From assembly GCA_003990955.1 (NCBI GenBank), contig BIFV01000004.1, positions 1 through 64,000 on the forward strand: a stretch of 64,000 nt of DNA, read 5' to 3'. The translations under genes and the position numbers were made by a program. The notes under the pieces are model-generated. The model made no database searches. It was not told the origin of the DNA and saw only the letters and a program-made list of their open reading frames with translations. This stretch comes from Sporomusaceae bacterium FL31. GTDB lineage: Bacteria > Bacillota > Negativicutes > DSM-1736 > Dendrosporobacteraceae. This document shows, piece after piece, positions 1 to 7,938 of the stretch. How positions within the stretch are numbered: the first letter of the stretch is position 1; each line of letters starts with the position of its first letter.

Positions 1-168
1 AATTATCCTACAACAGGAGGCTCTTTGTCTCAAAGTCCGTTTTATTGGGTTCAGTTCAGAACTCGGAAGGCTTTTTATGACTTCTTTGTATCTAAAGCAT
101 ATCCATTTTTTAAAAAGATACTCGTTCTCTTGCAGCGAAAAAGGAAGATAATTACTACAGGTCATTGA
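1..168 (+). CDS. C-terminal end of an unidentified protein (partial)
   Basis: An open frame enters from the left edge and ends at TGA 166-168, giving 55 residues. The fragment is rich in aromatic and basic residues (it contains FRTRKAFYDFF) and ends in a basic tail. This could fit the cytoplasmic end of a membrane-associated protein, but no family is recognisable and the start lies outside the window. Confidence 0.45.
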   Translation, partial: NYPTTGGSLSQSPFYWVQFRTRKAFYDFFVSKAYPFFKKILVLLQRKRKIITTGH

Positions 169-258
169 TTGAGCTGCGATCAGGGTACTTTAAAATATTG
201 TTGTAGCTTTACCACCGCTGATCAGAAAATAATTAGCGTGTGTATTTTTAAGACTGAT

Positions 259-441
259 TTACTTTATCTTTATAGGGTAGATCGGATAGTCATTTTTTCG
301 CGGCCACTCAATCGTGTATTTAATCGTTATGCCGAGAAGTTCAACACTGAGGAGCTGCCAACCAAATTGCATGAAAAATCTAATATCATCCTGTATTTTT
401 TTATCGGTCTCGGGTATCGATATCAGCGTTTCCCTGATCAA
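259..441 (-). CDS. small conserved-looking hypothetical protein, 60 aa
   Basis: This minus-strand frame has a strong ribosome site, AGGAGGT, six bases before TTG 439-441, so I start it there and not at the upstream in-frame TTG. The product is soluble and mixed charged/aromatic, with FFMQFGWQLL in its middle and IEWPRK near the end. I do not recognise a family. The good Shine-Dalgarno site and normal codon use argue that it is real; the opposite-strand frame has neither. Confidence 0.5.
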   Translation of the reverse strand: MIRETLISIPETDKKIQDDIRFFMQFGWQLLSVELLGITIKYTIEWPRKNDYPIYPIKIK

Positions 442-582
442 CAAATCACCTCCTGCATGCAAGGTAATTTCGATATTAGTTCAGAAAAAACCTTTGTGTT
501 TTATGGAATTTTAATACAAATATAGAAATTATTTTACATATTTTAAAGGCATTTGTTTATTTGAAAAGTTATCAGATAACAA

Positions 583-1113
583 CTAATCTTTTTTGTCCTC
601 TATCTTATCAGTTGGATCATCTACTGACGGTTTCGCTGCGGCAGGCTGAACTTTTGGTACCATTTCTAAGCTAATGTCATCTGTCTGCCACATCTGATAT
701 CCATATAAGAGTATGGCGAGTGCTGTAGTTATAAGTAATGCTTGAAAATACGAGATATAAGCTTCCCACACACCGCGTTGGATAAACCAATCAATTAGGT
801 AGAAAATTAGAATGTAATCCAGAACAATATTAGTAATCAGAAATAGCCAAAAGCGTCCATAAGTGTATTTGAAGATCCAGATAGTAGCGACAAGGTAAGG
901 TCCATAGATAAAGATCGGCACATTTACAAGTGGATAAGATGGCTCTTTTACTGCCCACCACTGCAAAGTAATACCCGATTCAAAAATAAAGGCAAAAGCA
1001 AGTGAACAAAACAGTGCAACAGGCATGTAATGTTTTAATTCTTTTCTTTTTAGTAAGAGGGTGGATGCCCACGCGAGTACGACACTTCCCCACAATAATG
1101 TTTGGTTGCTCAT
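583..1113 (-). CDS. multi-pass membrane protein (CBO0543-like)
   Basis: A 176-residue protein with about five hydrophobic helices, a KRK loop after the first, and an acidic, lysine-rich C-terminal tail containing a short Pro/Ala stretch. The start is ATG 1113, ten bases after GGAG; the in-frame TTG six bases upstream sits too close to that site. Composition and length resemble the small Firmicute membrane family annotated CBO0543, whose function is unknown to me. A related membrane protein lies just upstream on the same strand, but a terminator separates them. Confidence 0.6.
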   Translation of the reverse strand: MSNQTLLWGSVVLAWASTLLLKRKELKHYMPVALFCSLAFAFIFESGITLQWWAVKEPSYPLVNVPIFIYGPYLVATIWIFKYTYGRFWLFLITNIVLDYILIFYLIDWFIQRGVWEAYISYFQALLITTALAILLYGYQMWQTDDISLEMVPKVQPAAAKPSVDDPTDKIEDKKD

Positions 1114-1301
1114 AGTCAATCAACTCCACTCATCGATCTTGGTATAAGTGTTGCTGGATTCATTGTAATTATGCATTTGAGCGGAAAATACATGACCGAG
1201 GCTAATCTTAATAGTAGGGCAGAGAAAGAAAATTGAACAAGCCGTGGGATAACGGTATAGTACAGGTGCATAATCGCAGTTGTCTGCCACCACCTTTCAA
1301 C

Positions 1302-1334
1302 CAAATAAAAAGTCCCCGCCTGGGTATGGCGGGG
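1302..1334 (-). terminator. intrinsic terminator
   Basis: CCCCGCC and GGCGGGG (1314-1320 and 1328-1334) form a 7-bp GC stem with a 7-base loop. Read on the minus strand it is followed by ACTTTTTATTT. It probably ends the transcript of the 1495-2085 gene. The rest of the roughly 380 bases between the two membrane genes holds nothing else I can support. Confidence 0.75.
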
Positions 1335-1494
1335 TAAAGAAGAGAGAAAAAATGATTTACTATTATTCATTATGAGGGGCAGTGATAGGGAGCTAATCAT
1401 GTGTAGCACAAGATTATGTAATTAATTGTAACAATTTGGCTGATAACATTCTATAGACTAATGGTATTGTTCTTACTAGGACTAATGATTCATA

Positions 1495-2085
1495 TCATCT
1501 TTTTATTGACCCCAAATGATAGCCCGCTAAGAAAATTGTCAGTATAGCAATAAAATGAACAATAAAGAAAAACCAATTCCCAAAACGAAAGGATTCTTCA
1601 GCTAATGGCTTGCGGGAATGAGCAGGTACAATTTTGCCGCCAATCCATTCCATGAGGATAAAGAAGGCCCACCAGGATGTATAGGAATCCCAGAAATCCC
1701 ATTCAAAATTATATTCTATGAGGTGGGTTGTCGTTTTAAAGATCGTCTCTAACGTCATTCCGATATTCACAATTACACCATAATAGGCAATTTTATAAGG
1801 CCAGCTTTTTGGGCTATAGCGGACTCCAAGCAGTACGTAGAAGGAAAAAGCCGTTGTAACCGCTACGAGCGGGATTTTTGCAATTGGCAAAAAAATATAA
1901 GGAAAAGAGTAAAAACCAAATTTTACGAATAGATAGCAGATTATATTGCCTAAAACCGACGCGATGATGTAGAGAAGCCCATAGCTTTTCCAGTTAATCC
2001 GCAAAATCAAGAAACTTCCTAGAACTGCAGTAAATAAGCTTACAATGGAGATGTAAAATTCAGGGGTATTGTTGAGTAACGCCAT
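1495..2085 (-). CDS. multi-pass membrane protein (CBO0543-like)
   Basis: A 196-residue protein with six probable membrane helices and many aromatic residues at helix ends. ATG 2085 follows GGAAGTG at suitable spacing; the TTG at 2100 overlaps that ribosome site and is less likely to be used. It looks like the same broad family as the gene at 583-1113 and, more loosely, the 293-residue protein at 33522-34403. The transcript probably ends at the hairpin at 1314-1334. Function unknown. Confidence 0.6.
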   Translation of the reverse strand: MALLNNTPEFYISIVSLFTAVLGSFLILRINWKSYGLLYIIASVLGNIICYLFVKFGFYSFPYIFLPIAKIPLVAVTTAFSFYVLLGVRYSPKSWPYKIAYYGVIVNIGMTLETIFKTTTHLIEYNFEWDFWDSYTSWWAFFILMEWIGGKIVPAHSRKPLAEESFRFGNWFFFIVHFIAILTIFLAGYHLGSIKR

Positions 2086-2240
2086 AAAAATCACTTCCAA
2101 TAGTACTAATTAATTGTATAATGCCCAATTTTATAAAAGAGCAATATCGCTTTGATTAAAAGATCCATCAAATTTTTATATAGGCAGGAATTTTTTACCT
2201 TATACCGAAAAGTATCTAAAATGACAAGGGAGGTATCCGT

Positions 2241-2453
2241 ATGAGTAATGACTCTAAATTGAGTAAGGCAGAAGTGCTAAGATTGAATACCATTGTAGAT
2301 TTAGTTCTCAGAAGAAGCCGGTTTGCTAGTGATGATACGGTACCATTACTCGAAGCTGTCAGTAAACGCTATGATGAGATTTACAAAATAGCTTATCATA
2401 TGGATAATAGCGAATTTAGAGAGATTCTGAAGAAATCTTCTAAGGGTGAATAA
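2241..2453 (+). CDS. small hypothetical protein, 70 aa
   Basis: ATG 2241 follows GGGAGGTATCCGT. The protein is charged and helical, with RLNTIVDLVLRRSR near the start and a KKSSKGE end. It is soluble and has no cysteine cluster. The size is reminiscent of small helical regulators such as Spo0E-type phosphatases, but I see no SQELD signature, so no function is assigned. It is followed 24 bases later by another small helical gene, probably co-transcribed. Confidence 0.55.
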   Translation: MSNDSKLSKAEVLRLNTIVDLVLRRSRFASDDTVPLLEAVSKRYDEIYKIAYHMDNSEFREILKKSSKGE

Positions 2454-2477
2454 CGTTTCGGGAGTGGACTTTTTGAT

Positions 2478-2717
2478 ATGACGGATACCCAACTGATTGA
2501 AAAAGAACTAGAAGAAATCGATGCGATGTTATGTGAACTTGAGTGCTCACCTTCAAACTGGGTTGCGACCAAAACTCCCGAAGATTTGGCTAAAATACTT
2601 AGATTGGCAAAATTGAGCTGCATGATTCGGTTGTTCTTAGAACAAAGAGCCCAAATCGGGTTAGAAGAAGTTGAAGATTTGAAGGCCATGCTTAAATATC
2701 CCAATATTTTTACTTAA
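2478..2717 (+). CDS. small helical hypothetical protein, 79 aa
   Basis: A 79-residue, leucine- and glutamate-rich protein predicted to be almost wholly helical, from ATG 2478. The ribosome site is weak (GGGAGTGG 19 bases upstream, with a T-rich spacer). It lies 24 bases after the previous small gene and ends just before a very strong hairpin at 2747-2807. No family recognised. Confidence 0.5.
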   Translation: MTDTQLIEKELEEIDAMLCELECSPSNWVATKTPEDLAKILRLAKLSCMIRLFLEQRAQIGLEEVEDLKAMLKYPNIFT

Positions 2718-2746
2718 GGATATAATCGTTTTAACGATTTAAAACT

Positions 2747-2807
2747 TTCATAAGAATAGAAAATTCCCGGTAGATTTAATCTACCGGGAATTTTCTATTC
2801 TTATGAA
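2747..2807. terminator. bidirectional terminator, 29-bp stem
   Basis: The arms 2747-2775 and 2779-2807 are perfectly complementary with a 3-base loop, and the GC core is TTCCCGG/CCGGGAA. It sits between convergent genes ending at 2717 (+) and 2816 (-). The AAAA/TTTT tracts are inside the stem, so it can end transcripts from both sides. Confidence 0.75.
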
Positions 2808-2815
2808 CTTTGTCG

Positions 2816-3235
2816 TTATCCGATTGCTAAGGAACGATGTGCTAGTCCTACTGCTACTTCATTGAGGTTAAGGACACCCACGCCCAGATAGACTGCCACG
2901 CACAGGTGCTCACCATGACGGGCAATGCCGATTTTTCCACCGACGTTAAGACCAACGGCTTTGGGAGTGATTTGTTCGAGGGCCGCATGGGTAGCACCTG
3001 CTACTGCACCTTCACCGGTATGGTTGCTACCTACCAGTCCTTGACGCTGAGCAGCAACGACAGAACGTTCAATAATTTTTTTAACTGAGGGCAGATATTC
3101 GCCGCCAAAGTCAACCGCAGTAGCCTGAATACCGCTAGCGTTAAGCTTGCTGCGCATCTCGTGTTCTTCTTGGCGGTCTTTGCTGATGGCCATGGCTAGT
3201 GCGGCTCGGCCAATGTCAACACTTGCATAATCCAC
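2816..3235 (-). CDS. HutP family protein
   Basis: A 139-residue protein with the HutP-like C-terminal half, including ATHAALEQI and a glycine-rich GLNVGGKIGIARH segment. HutP in Bacillus is a histidine- and Mg-dependent RNA-binding antiterminator of the hut operon. The start is GTG 3235, nine bases after GGAGG; a longer frame has no ribosome site. The start lies inside the 3' end of the upstream symporter gene (20-base overlap), so the two are translationally linked. One of the two Bacillus metal-contact histidines appears replaced by Ala in my eye alignment, so antitermination activity is inference. The target could be the adjacent transporter. Confidence 0.75.
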   Translation of the reverse strand: MDYASVDIGRAALAMAISKDRQEEHEMRSKLNASGIQATAVDFGGEYLPSVKKIIERSVVAAQRQGLVGSNHTGEGAVAGATHAALEQITPKAVGLNVGGKIGIARHGEHLCVAVYLGVGVLNLNEVAVGLAHRSLAIG

Positions 3236-4649
3236 TTTCTTCAGCCTCCATTTTATCGGGAGCAGTAATTCTTTCTTTGTCAATCAAGCTAACTAACAGG
3301 AAGGTTGCTAGGCATACAAGCCACTCCATATAAATGGGGTGGGCAAATATTTGTACAGATGGGAAAGCTTGCCAGGCGAATAAGGTGATAATACCAGCCA
3401 GTGTGGTATAAAAGGCTGAGTTGCGACGGCAAAGCCCAGGGGCAAACATGGTAAACAAAAACACCAGAGTAAAAGCAGTTGTCAGGCTAAGGCCAATCAA
3501 CATGGTTTTTACAATACCAACAGCATTGAAGGCAAACCACAAGGTGATTGTGCCAAGGCCAAGGATTGCATAGCGATTGATAAGTGTATACCGAGCGTCA
3601 CTGACTGTGGGATTAATAAAGCGCTGATAAATATCCTGCGAGAATAATGTTCCGGCAGCAAGTAAGATGTGGCAGGCAGTCGCTACATCGGCAGCCCATA
3701 AAGCAGCCAGGGTAAGACCTGAAATGAACGGATCAAGTCCCATAATCATTTGCGGCAAAGCTAAAGTGGCTTTCATCTCTGGATGAGCAGCCCTGGCGGC
3801 TACTCCCATGATGGCACAGGAGAAGCCTACCGGGAACATCAGCAATGCTCCCCATAAGAAGCCTTTCTTTGCTGCTTTGCTGTCAATGGCAGCGCAGGCA
3901 ACCTGCACGGGTCCTTGCGCTGTAATAGTCTGAGTCATCATGACAGCAAACCACCCGACAATGGTTGCTAACCCCAGTCCGCCAACCGGTCCAAACCAGT
4001 CAACAGTAGGAGGCAAAGACGCAGCAATTGCGTTGATGCCGCCTTGATTGGTGACAATGGTGATGGTGCTGATTAAGATACCGACGTAAATAAGAGTAAC
4101 ACTTAAAATATTAGAAAGACCGGATGACCATAAGCCGCCCAGTATTGTAGTACCGATAAATACGATAGCACTTGTTACCATGCCACCCTGAAAGGAAAAT
4201 ATATCTGGGAGCAAGGAGGAAAGAATAGCTCCTCCAGCCAGATATTGCAAAGAGGTAATGACCAGTTGAATAGTGATCATTCCCAGCACCGCAATGGCAC
4301 GGCCTTTTTTATCATAATAACGTTCAAATAATTCCGGTATGGTTGTGCAATTTAACTCGCGGTATTTGCCGGCTGCCACTAAGGCCATCAGCACAGCTCC
4401 TGCCGCCCAGGCTACATTGTACCAGCCAGCGGCAATCCCTGATTGGAAGGCATTTTCAGCCACTCCAATTGTCGAAGCTGCTCCGATAGCGGTACCGGCA
4501 ATGTTGGCGGCTACCAAGGTTGTCGTTAATTTGCGTCCGGCAAATAGAAAGCCGCTGCTGTTTGCAGCCCGCCGTTTCACATAAATACTAATTCCAAACA
4601 AGACACAAATGTACAGAATGATGATCATTAGTTGAATATTCATTTCCAT
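3216..4649 (-). CDS. sodium:solute symporter (SSS family)
   Basis: A 477-residue integral membrane protein with about 13 hydrophobic helices and the SSS-type segments AANIAGTAIGAAST, WYNVAWAAGA and GGLWSSGLSNILSVTLIY. Such proteins import a solute (amino acid, sugar, carboxylate or pantothenate) with Na+. The substrate cannot be read here; the overlapping HutP-like gene makes an amino acid attractive but unproven. The track start ATG 4649 lies directly on the AAGGTAGG site. ATG 4643, six bases downstream, has better spacing and may be the true start. Upstream lies the tandem GCTACAAT repeat at 4755-4786. Confidence 0.85.
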   Translation of the reverse strand: MEMNIQLMIIILYICVLFGISIYVKRRAANSSGFLFAGRKLTTTLVAANIAGTAIGAASTIGVAENAFQSGIAAGWYNVAWAAGAVLMALVAAGKYRELNCTTIPELFERYYDKKGRAIAVLGMITIQLVITSLQYLAGGAILSSLLPDIFSFQGGMVTSAIVFIGTTILGGLWSSGLSNILSVTLIYVGILISTITIVTNQGGINAIAASLPPTVDWFGPVGGLGLATIVGWFAVMMTQTITAQGPVQVACAAIDSKAAKKGFLWGALLMFPVGFSCAIMGVAARAAHPEMKATLALPQMIMGLDPFISGLTLAALWAADVATACHILLAAGTLFSQDIYQRFINPTVSDARYTLINRYAILGLGTITLWFAFNAVGIVKTMLIGLSLTTAFTLVFLFTMFAPGLCRRNSAFYTTLAGIITLFAWQAFPSVQIFAHPIYMEWLVCLATFLLVSLIDKERITAPDKMEAEESGLCKC

Positions 4650-4754
4650 CCTACCTTTCTACATTCAGACAGGCAACACAAACAGCCACACCCTATTTGT
4701 GTGAGCTATTGTTTTGTTCCCATCCTACTTCATTCATTTGGTTTTCTAAACAGT

Positions 4755-4786
4755 GCTACAATACTACAATGCTACAATGCTACAAG
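4755..4786. repeat. four tandem 8-bp repeats (GCTACAAT)
   Basis: Units GCTACAAT, ACTACAAT, GCTACAAT and GCTACAAG follow without gaps, about 105 bases upstream of the symporter start. They could be an operator array or a simple slippage repeat. Confidence 0.7.
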
Positions 4787-4861
4787 TTTAATCATAACAG
4801 TGAAGGTTTAAGTGTGTCAAATTGGCCATTAAACATAAGGAGGAAAATTTTGTTTGCGTAC

Positions 4862-4900
4862 TAAAAAATAGACAGGCCTGTTAAGGCTCTGTCTGTTTTT
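4862..4900 (-). terminator. intrinsic terminator after the pirin gene
   Basis: AGACAGGCC and GGC-T-CTGTCT (4870-4878 and 4885-4894) pair with one bulge. On the minus strand the hairpin is followed by a TATTTTTTAG tract. It sits 35 bases beyond the pirin stop codon. Confidence 0.7.
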
Positions 4901-4929
4901 TTACGGGTTAATGGTTAAGACATATCCCG

Positions 4930-5772
4930 TTATTTTATAAATGTTCCTTTTTCAATTTCCTGGAAGGCCTCATGAAGTTCTTCGCGCGTATTCATGACAA
5001 TAGGGCCGCCCCAGGCGATCGGCTCGTGCAGCGGCTGACCAGCGAATAAGAGAAAGCGCAAGCCGTTCTCTGCTGCCTGAGCGATAAACTCTTCTCCAGC
5101 TTCAAAGAGAACTGCATGACGATAATTAATGACTGTTTTTTGGTCGGTATCGAAGTAACCCGAGCCTTCAATAATATAGACAAATAGCGTGGCAGCTGAA
5201 TCTAATGTGATATTAAATAAACTTTTTGGAGTCAGTTGAATATCCATCATTAAAGCTTCGACATAATCTCCTTGGGTAGGGCCGGAGGTATTGCGGTAAG
5301 TCCCGGCAATAACGCCCACGGTACAGCCCTCTTCCTGAACTTTTGGAATCATGGCTTCAGTGATATCGCGGTACTGTGGCTGTGTCATTTTATCTTTGCG
5401 GGGTAGATTGAGCCAAAGCTGTACTCCTAGCATACGTTCTGAGGCCTGTGGCATTTCCTGATGTAAAATGCCGCTGCCGGCTGTCATCCACTGACAGCAG
5501 CCATCTTGGATGGTGCCTTTGTTGCCTAAGCTATCACTATGTTCGATTTCGCCGGAAATTAAATAGGTAACGGTTTCAATTCCCCGATGTGGATGCCAAG
5601 GAAATCCTTTGATATAGTCGGAGGCGTTGCGAGAGTCAAATGCATCCAGCATTAAAAATGGATCAAAGTCCTGAACATCAGCATGACCGATCACCCTGAC
5701 CAGCTTTACACCTGCACCGTCGATTTGCGTTGACCCAGTGACAATCTTGCGGACTTTTCTTACATGACTCAT
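4930..5772 (-). CDS. pirin family protein (bicupin)
   Basis: A 280-residue protein matching pirin in length. The N-terminal cupin has WHPHRGIETVTY, with His60 and His62, and later HQE with His104 and Glu106. These four positions are the metal ligands in pirins and quercetinase-like YhhW proteins. The C-terminal cupin contains FVYIIEGSGYF. Bacterial pirins are metal-dependent, sometimes with quercetin dioxygenase activity, but physiological substrates are mostly unknown. ATG 5772 follows GAAAGGATG at good spacing. Monocistronic, with a terminator at 4862-4900. Confidence 0.88.
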   Translation of the reverse strand: MSHVRKVRKIVTGSTQIDGAGVKLVRVIGHADVQDFDPFLMLDAFDSRNASDYIKGFPWHPHRGIETVTYLISGEIEHSDSLGNKGTIQDGCCQWMTAGSGILHQEMPQASERMLGVQLWLNLPRKDKMTQPQYRDITEAMIPKVQEEGCTVGVIAGTYRNTSGPTQGDYVEALMMDIQLTPKSLFNITLDSAATLFVYIIEGSGYFDTDQKTVINYRHAVLFEAGEEFIAQAAENGLRFLLFAGQPLHEPIAWGGPIVMNTREELHEAFQEIEKGTFIK

Positions 5773-6039
5773 AGAATCATCCTTTCGATAAGCGATGTGA
5801 TCAATTTAAGGTTATTGTACCACTAAGTTCAGCTGCTTCCAATCCATTCAGCTTGCAAATCATGAATACAATATAATGTTGTAGATTCTTACTACATTGG
5901 CCAAAAAGTACTTGCCAAGAAAGACGATTTACAATAGAATATTTGCCAATAGAGGCTTAGAATTGAAAGGCGGTGACATACCAGCATTTCAAGGTGAAAC
6001 TGAGTTTAGCGTAAGTTTTTTACACTATGGGAGGGAATT

Positions 6040-7206
6040 ATGAGCAAGCGATTTTTTAGAGTGAGTTATCTGCTGATCTTGCTTATTGCTGTTACTGGCC
6101 TGATTGCAGGCTGCGGTGACAGCGCAAGCAAGGATATTAAAATTGGGATGGTCTACGAATTAACTGGCAATACGGCATCATACGGTACTTCTGCAGCAAA
6201 CGGGGCCAAGCTGGCGTTTAAAGAAATTAATGCCAATGGTGGTGTTTTAGGAAAGCAAATTCAGATTGTTACGGCTGATAATAAGGGTGAACCCTCTGAA
6301 TCGGCCAATGCGATGACAAAAGTCATTACCCAGGATAAAGTAGTGGCTGTTACTGGGTTTACGGTGAGCTCCTGTGGTATTGCCGGATCAGTGGTTGCAG
6401 AGGATAATAAAATACCGTTTGTGGCTGCTGCAACGGTTAATCCCAAAGTAACAGTGGATGAACGTACCGGTAAAGTAAAGGCATACACCTTTCGTGCCTG
6501 CTTTATTGACTCCTTCCAGGGTACAGTCGGTGCCAATTTTGCATTAAATAGCTTGAAAGTAAAAAAAGCTGCTATTCTAATTGATAATTCCAGCGATTAT
6601 AGCAAAGGGTTATCGAAAGTTTTCAGAGATGTCTTTAGTGCTGGTGGCGGGCAAATCGTAGCCGAAGAGGCCTATCTGCAAAAAGACCAGGATTTCAAAT
6701 CTACGCTTACAGCGATAAAAGCCCAAAATCCTGAGTTACTCTACATACCTGGTTACTATGAAGATGTTGGTAAGATTATAAAGCAGGCTCGTGAGCTGGG
6801 AATGACCATTCCTATTTTGGGTGGAGACGCCTGGGACTCACCAAAGTTGGCCGAATTGGGTGGCCCTCAACCGCTGAATAATACTTATTTTACAAATTTC
6901 TATTCGGTAGAGGACAAGAATCCGGTGTCAAATGCCTTTATCGAAGCTTATAAAAAAGAATATGGACAATTGCCAGACTCAATGGCCGCGATGGGCTATG
7001 ATGCTGCTCACTTGCTTGTTGATGCAATCAAACGGGCCAATAGTACCGAGTCCAGCAAAATTAGGGAAGCATTGGCTGCAACGAAAAACTTTAAAAGTGT
7101 AAGTGGCGATATGGATTTAAATGCTACGCATGATGCGGTGAGAGGCGTAGTGATTATCGAAATGAAAGATGGCAAACAGGTTTATAAAGAGACTGTAAAA
7201 CAATAG
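6040..7206 (+). CDS. ABC transporter substrate-binding lipoprotein (branched-chain amino acid type)
   Basis: A 388-residue type-1 periplasmic binding protein of the LivJ kind. The N-terminus is a lipoprotein signal with lipobox LIAGC, so the mature protein is lipid-anchored at about Cys25. The binding fold begins IKIGMVYELTGNTASYGT, and has the usual AVTGF and DNSSDYSKG strands. ATG 6040 follows GGGAGGGAATT. No permease or ATPase genes are adjacent, and the gene has its own terminator, so it may serve a transporter encoded elsewhere. Leu/Ile/Val, amides and aromatic compounds are all possible ligands for this family. Confidence 0.85.
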   Translation: MSKRFFRVSYLLILLIAVTGLIAGCGDSASKDIKIGMVYELTGNTASYGTSAANGAKLAFKEINANGGVLGKQIQIVTADNKGEPSESANAMTKVITQDKVVAVTGFTVSSCGIAGSVVAEDNKIPFVAAATVNPKVTVDERTGKVKAYTFRACFIDSFQGTVGANFALNSLKVKKAAILIDNSSDYSKGLSKVFRDVFSAGGGQIVAEEAYLQKDQDFKSTLTAIKAQNPELLYIPGYYEDVGKIIKQARELGMTIPILGGDAWDSPKLAELGGPQPLNNTYFTNFYSVEDKNPVSNAFIEAYKKEYGQLPDSMAAMGYDAAHLLVDAIKRANSTESSKIREALAATKNFKSVSGDMDLNATHDAVRGVVIIEMKDGKQVYKETVKQ

Positions 7207-7216
7207 TGAGGGTTGT

Positions 7217-7251
7217 AAAAACTTCAAGAGCGTCTGCTCTTGAAGTTTTTT
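7217..7251 (+). terminator. intrinsic terminator
   Basis: A perfect 15-bp stem (7217-7231 and 7236-7250) with loop GTCT and a 3' T run, ten bases after the binding-protein stop codon. Confidence 0.88.
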
Positions 7252-7340
7252 CGTTGTTTCTGAATACAATTACAGACGAACAGATAAAATATGGTATTGA
7301 CACCTTGGCGGATTTGGTGATACGATTAAAACAATTAAGA

Positions 7341-7354
7341 TGTGTATATACACG
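7341..7354. promoter_or_regulatory. putative MarR operator upstream of marR-like gene
   Basis: TGTGTATATACACG contains the perfect 12-bp palindrome GTGTATATACAC. The same core recurs as a longer palindrome just after the marR-like gene. Such paired sites fit autoregulation by the MarR-type protein encoded between them. Confidence 0.6.
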
Positions 7355-7430
7355 CAATTGTGTGGAGATATTTCGATTGTTTATGAGTAAAGTGGGTTTA
7401 AATAACGAGAATAATTGAAATGGTGGTAGT

Positions 7431-7868
7431 ATGAAAACAGAAAAAAACCTCAGTAACCAGAGTTTGTGTCATTGCACGAATTTACGCAGAGCCTCGCGGG
7501 CGATTACGCAGTTCTATGACGAGATGTTAGTGCCAAGCGGACTGAAAGTTACCCAATATGGATTGCTTAATCATATCAGGCGACTTGGACCACTGACCAT
7601 GAATGAGCTTTCACAAGCCATGCGCTTGGAACGAACGACATTGGTTAGAAATCTTAAACCATTGGAGCATATGGGGTTTGTCGAGAGCTCTGCCAGCAAA
7701 AATTCTCAGGCTAGACAATTAAGTCTTACCGAGAAGGGGTTACAGGCGTTAGCGCTTGCTGCTCCCTATTGGAATCAAGCTCAGCAGCATTTGGCAGAAC
7801 TGGTAACCGAGGAAGAAGAACAGCTTTTAAAGGGAGTATTGCGGAAGATTGAGTCGCTGGTGCCCTAA
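7431..7868 (+). CDS. MarR family transcriptional regulator
   Basis: A 145-residue winged-helix protein with the MarR layout: an N-terminal helix bearing SLCHCTNLRRASRAITQFYD, the recognition helix region MNELSQAMRLERTTLVRNLKPLEHMGFV, and the wing SQARQLSLTEKG. The paired early cysteines (CHC) might make it redox-sensitive, which is inference. TGTGTATATACAC palindromes lie upstream and downstream, the second in front of the flavin oxidoreductase gene. It therefore probably represses both itself and the reductase. ATG 7431 follows TGGTGGTAGT. Confidence 0.85.
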   Translation: MKTEKNLSNQSLCHCTNLRRASRAITQFYDEMLVPSGLKVTQYGLLNHIRRLGPLTMNELSQAMRLERTTLVRNLKPLEHMGFVESSASKNSQARQLSLTEKGLQALALAAPYWNQAQQHLAELVTEEEEQLLKGVLRKIESLVP

Positions 7869-7879
7869 AGGGCAATCTA

Positions 7880-7899
7880 AAATGTGTATATACACATTT
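7880..7899. promoter_or_regulatory. putative MarR operator before OYE gene
   Basis: A perfect 20-bp palindrome with core TGTGTATATACACA lies in the 70-base gap between the MarR gene and the old-yellow-enzyme gene. It shares its core with the site at 7341-7354. Confidence 0.7.
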
Positions 7900-7938
7900 C
7901 GGCCGGTAAATTACATTCAAACTAGGAGTGAATGATAA

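Noticed and set aside
169..525. 118-residue plus-strand ORF
   Set aside because: TTG start without ribosome site, atypical composition, and overlaps a better minus-strand small gene.
1116..1409. 97-residue minus-strand ORF
   Set aside because: Crosses a strong terminator hairpin and has no good ribosome site.
7206..7418. 70-residue ORF after the binding protein
   Set aside because: Begins in and runs through a terminator and the MarR operator.
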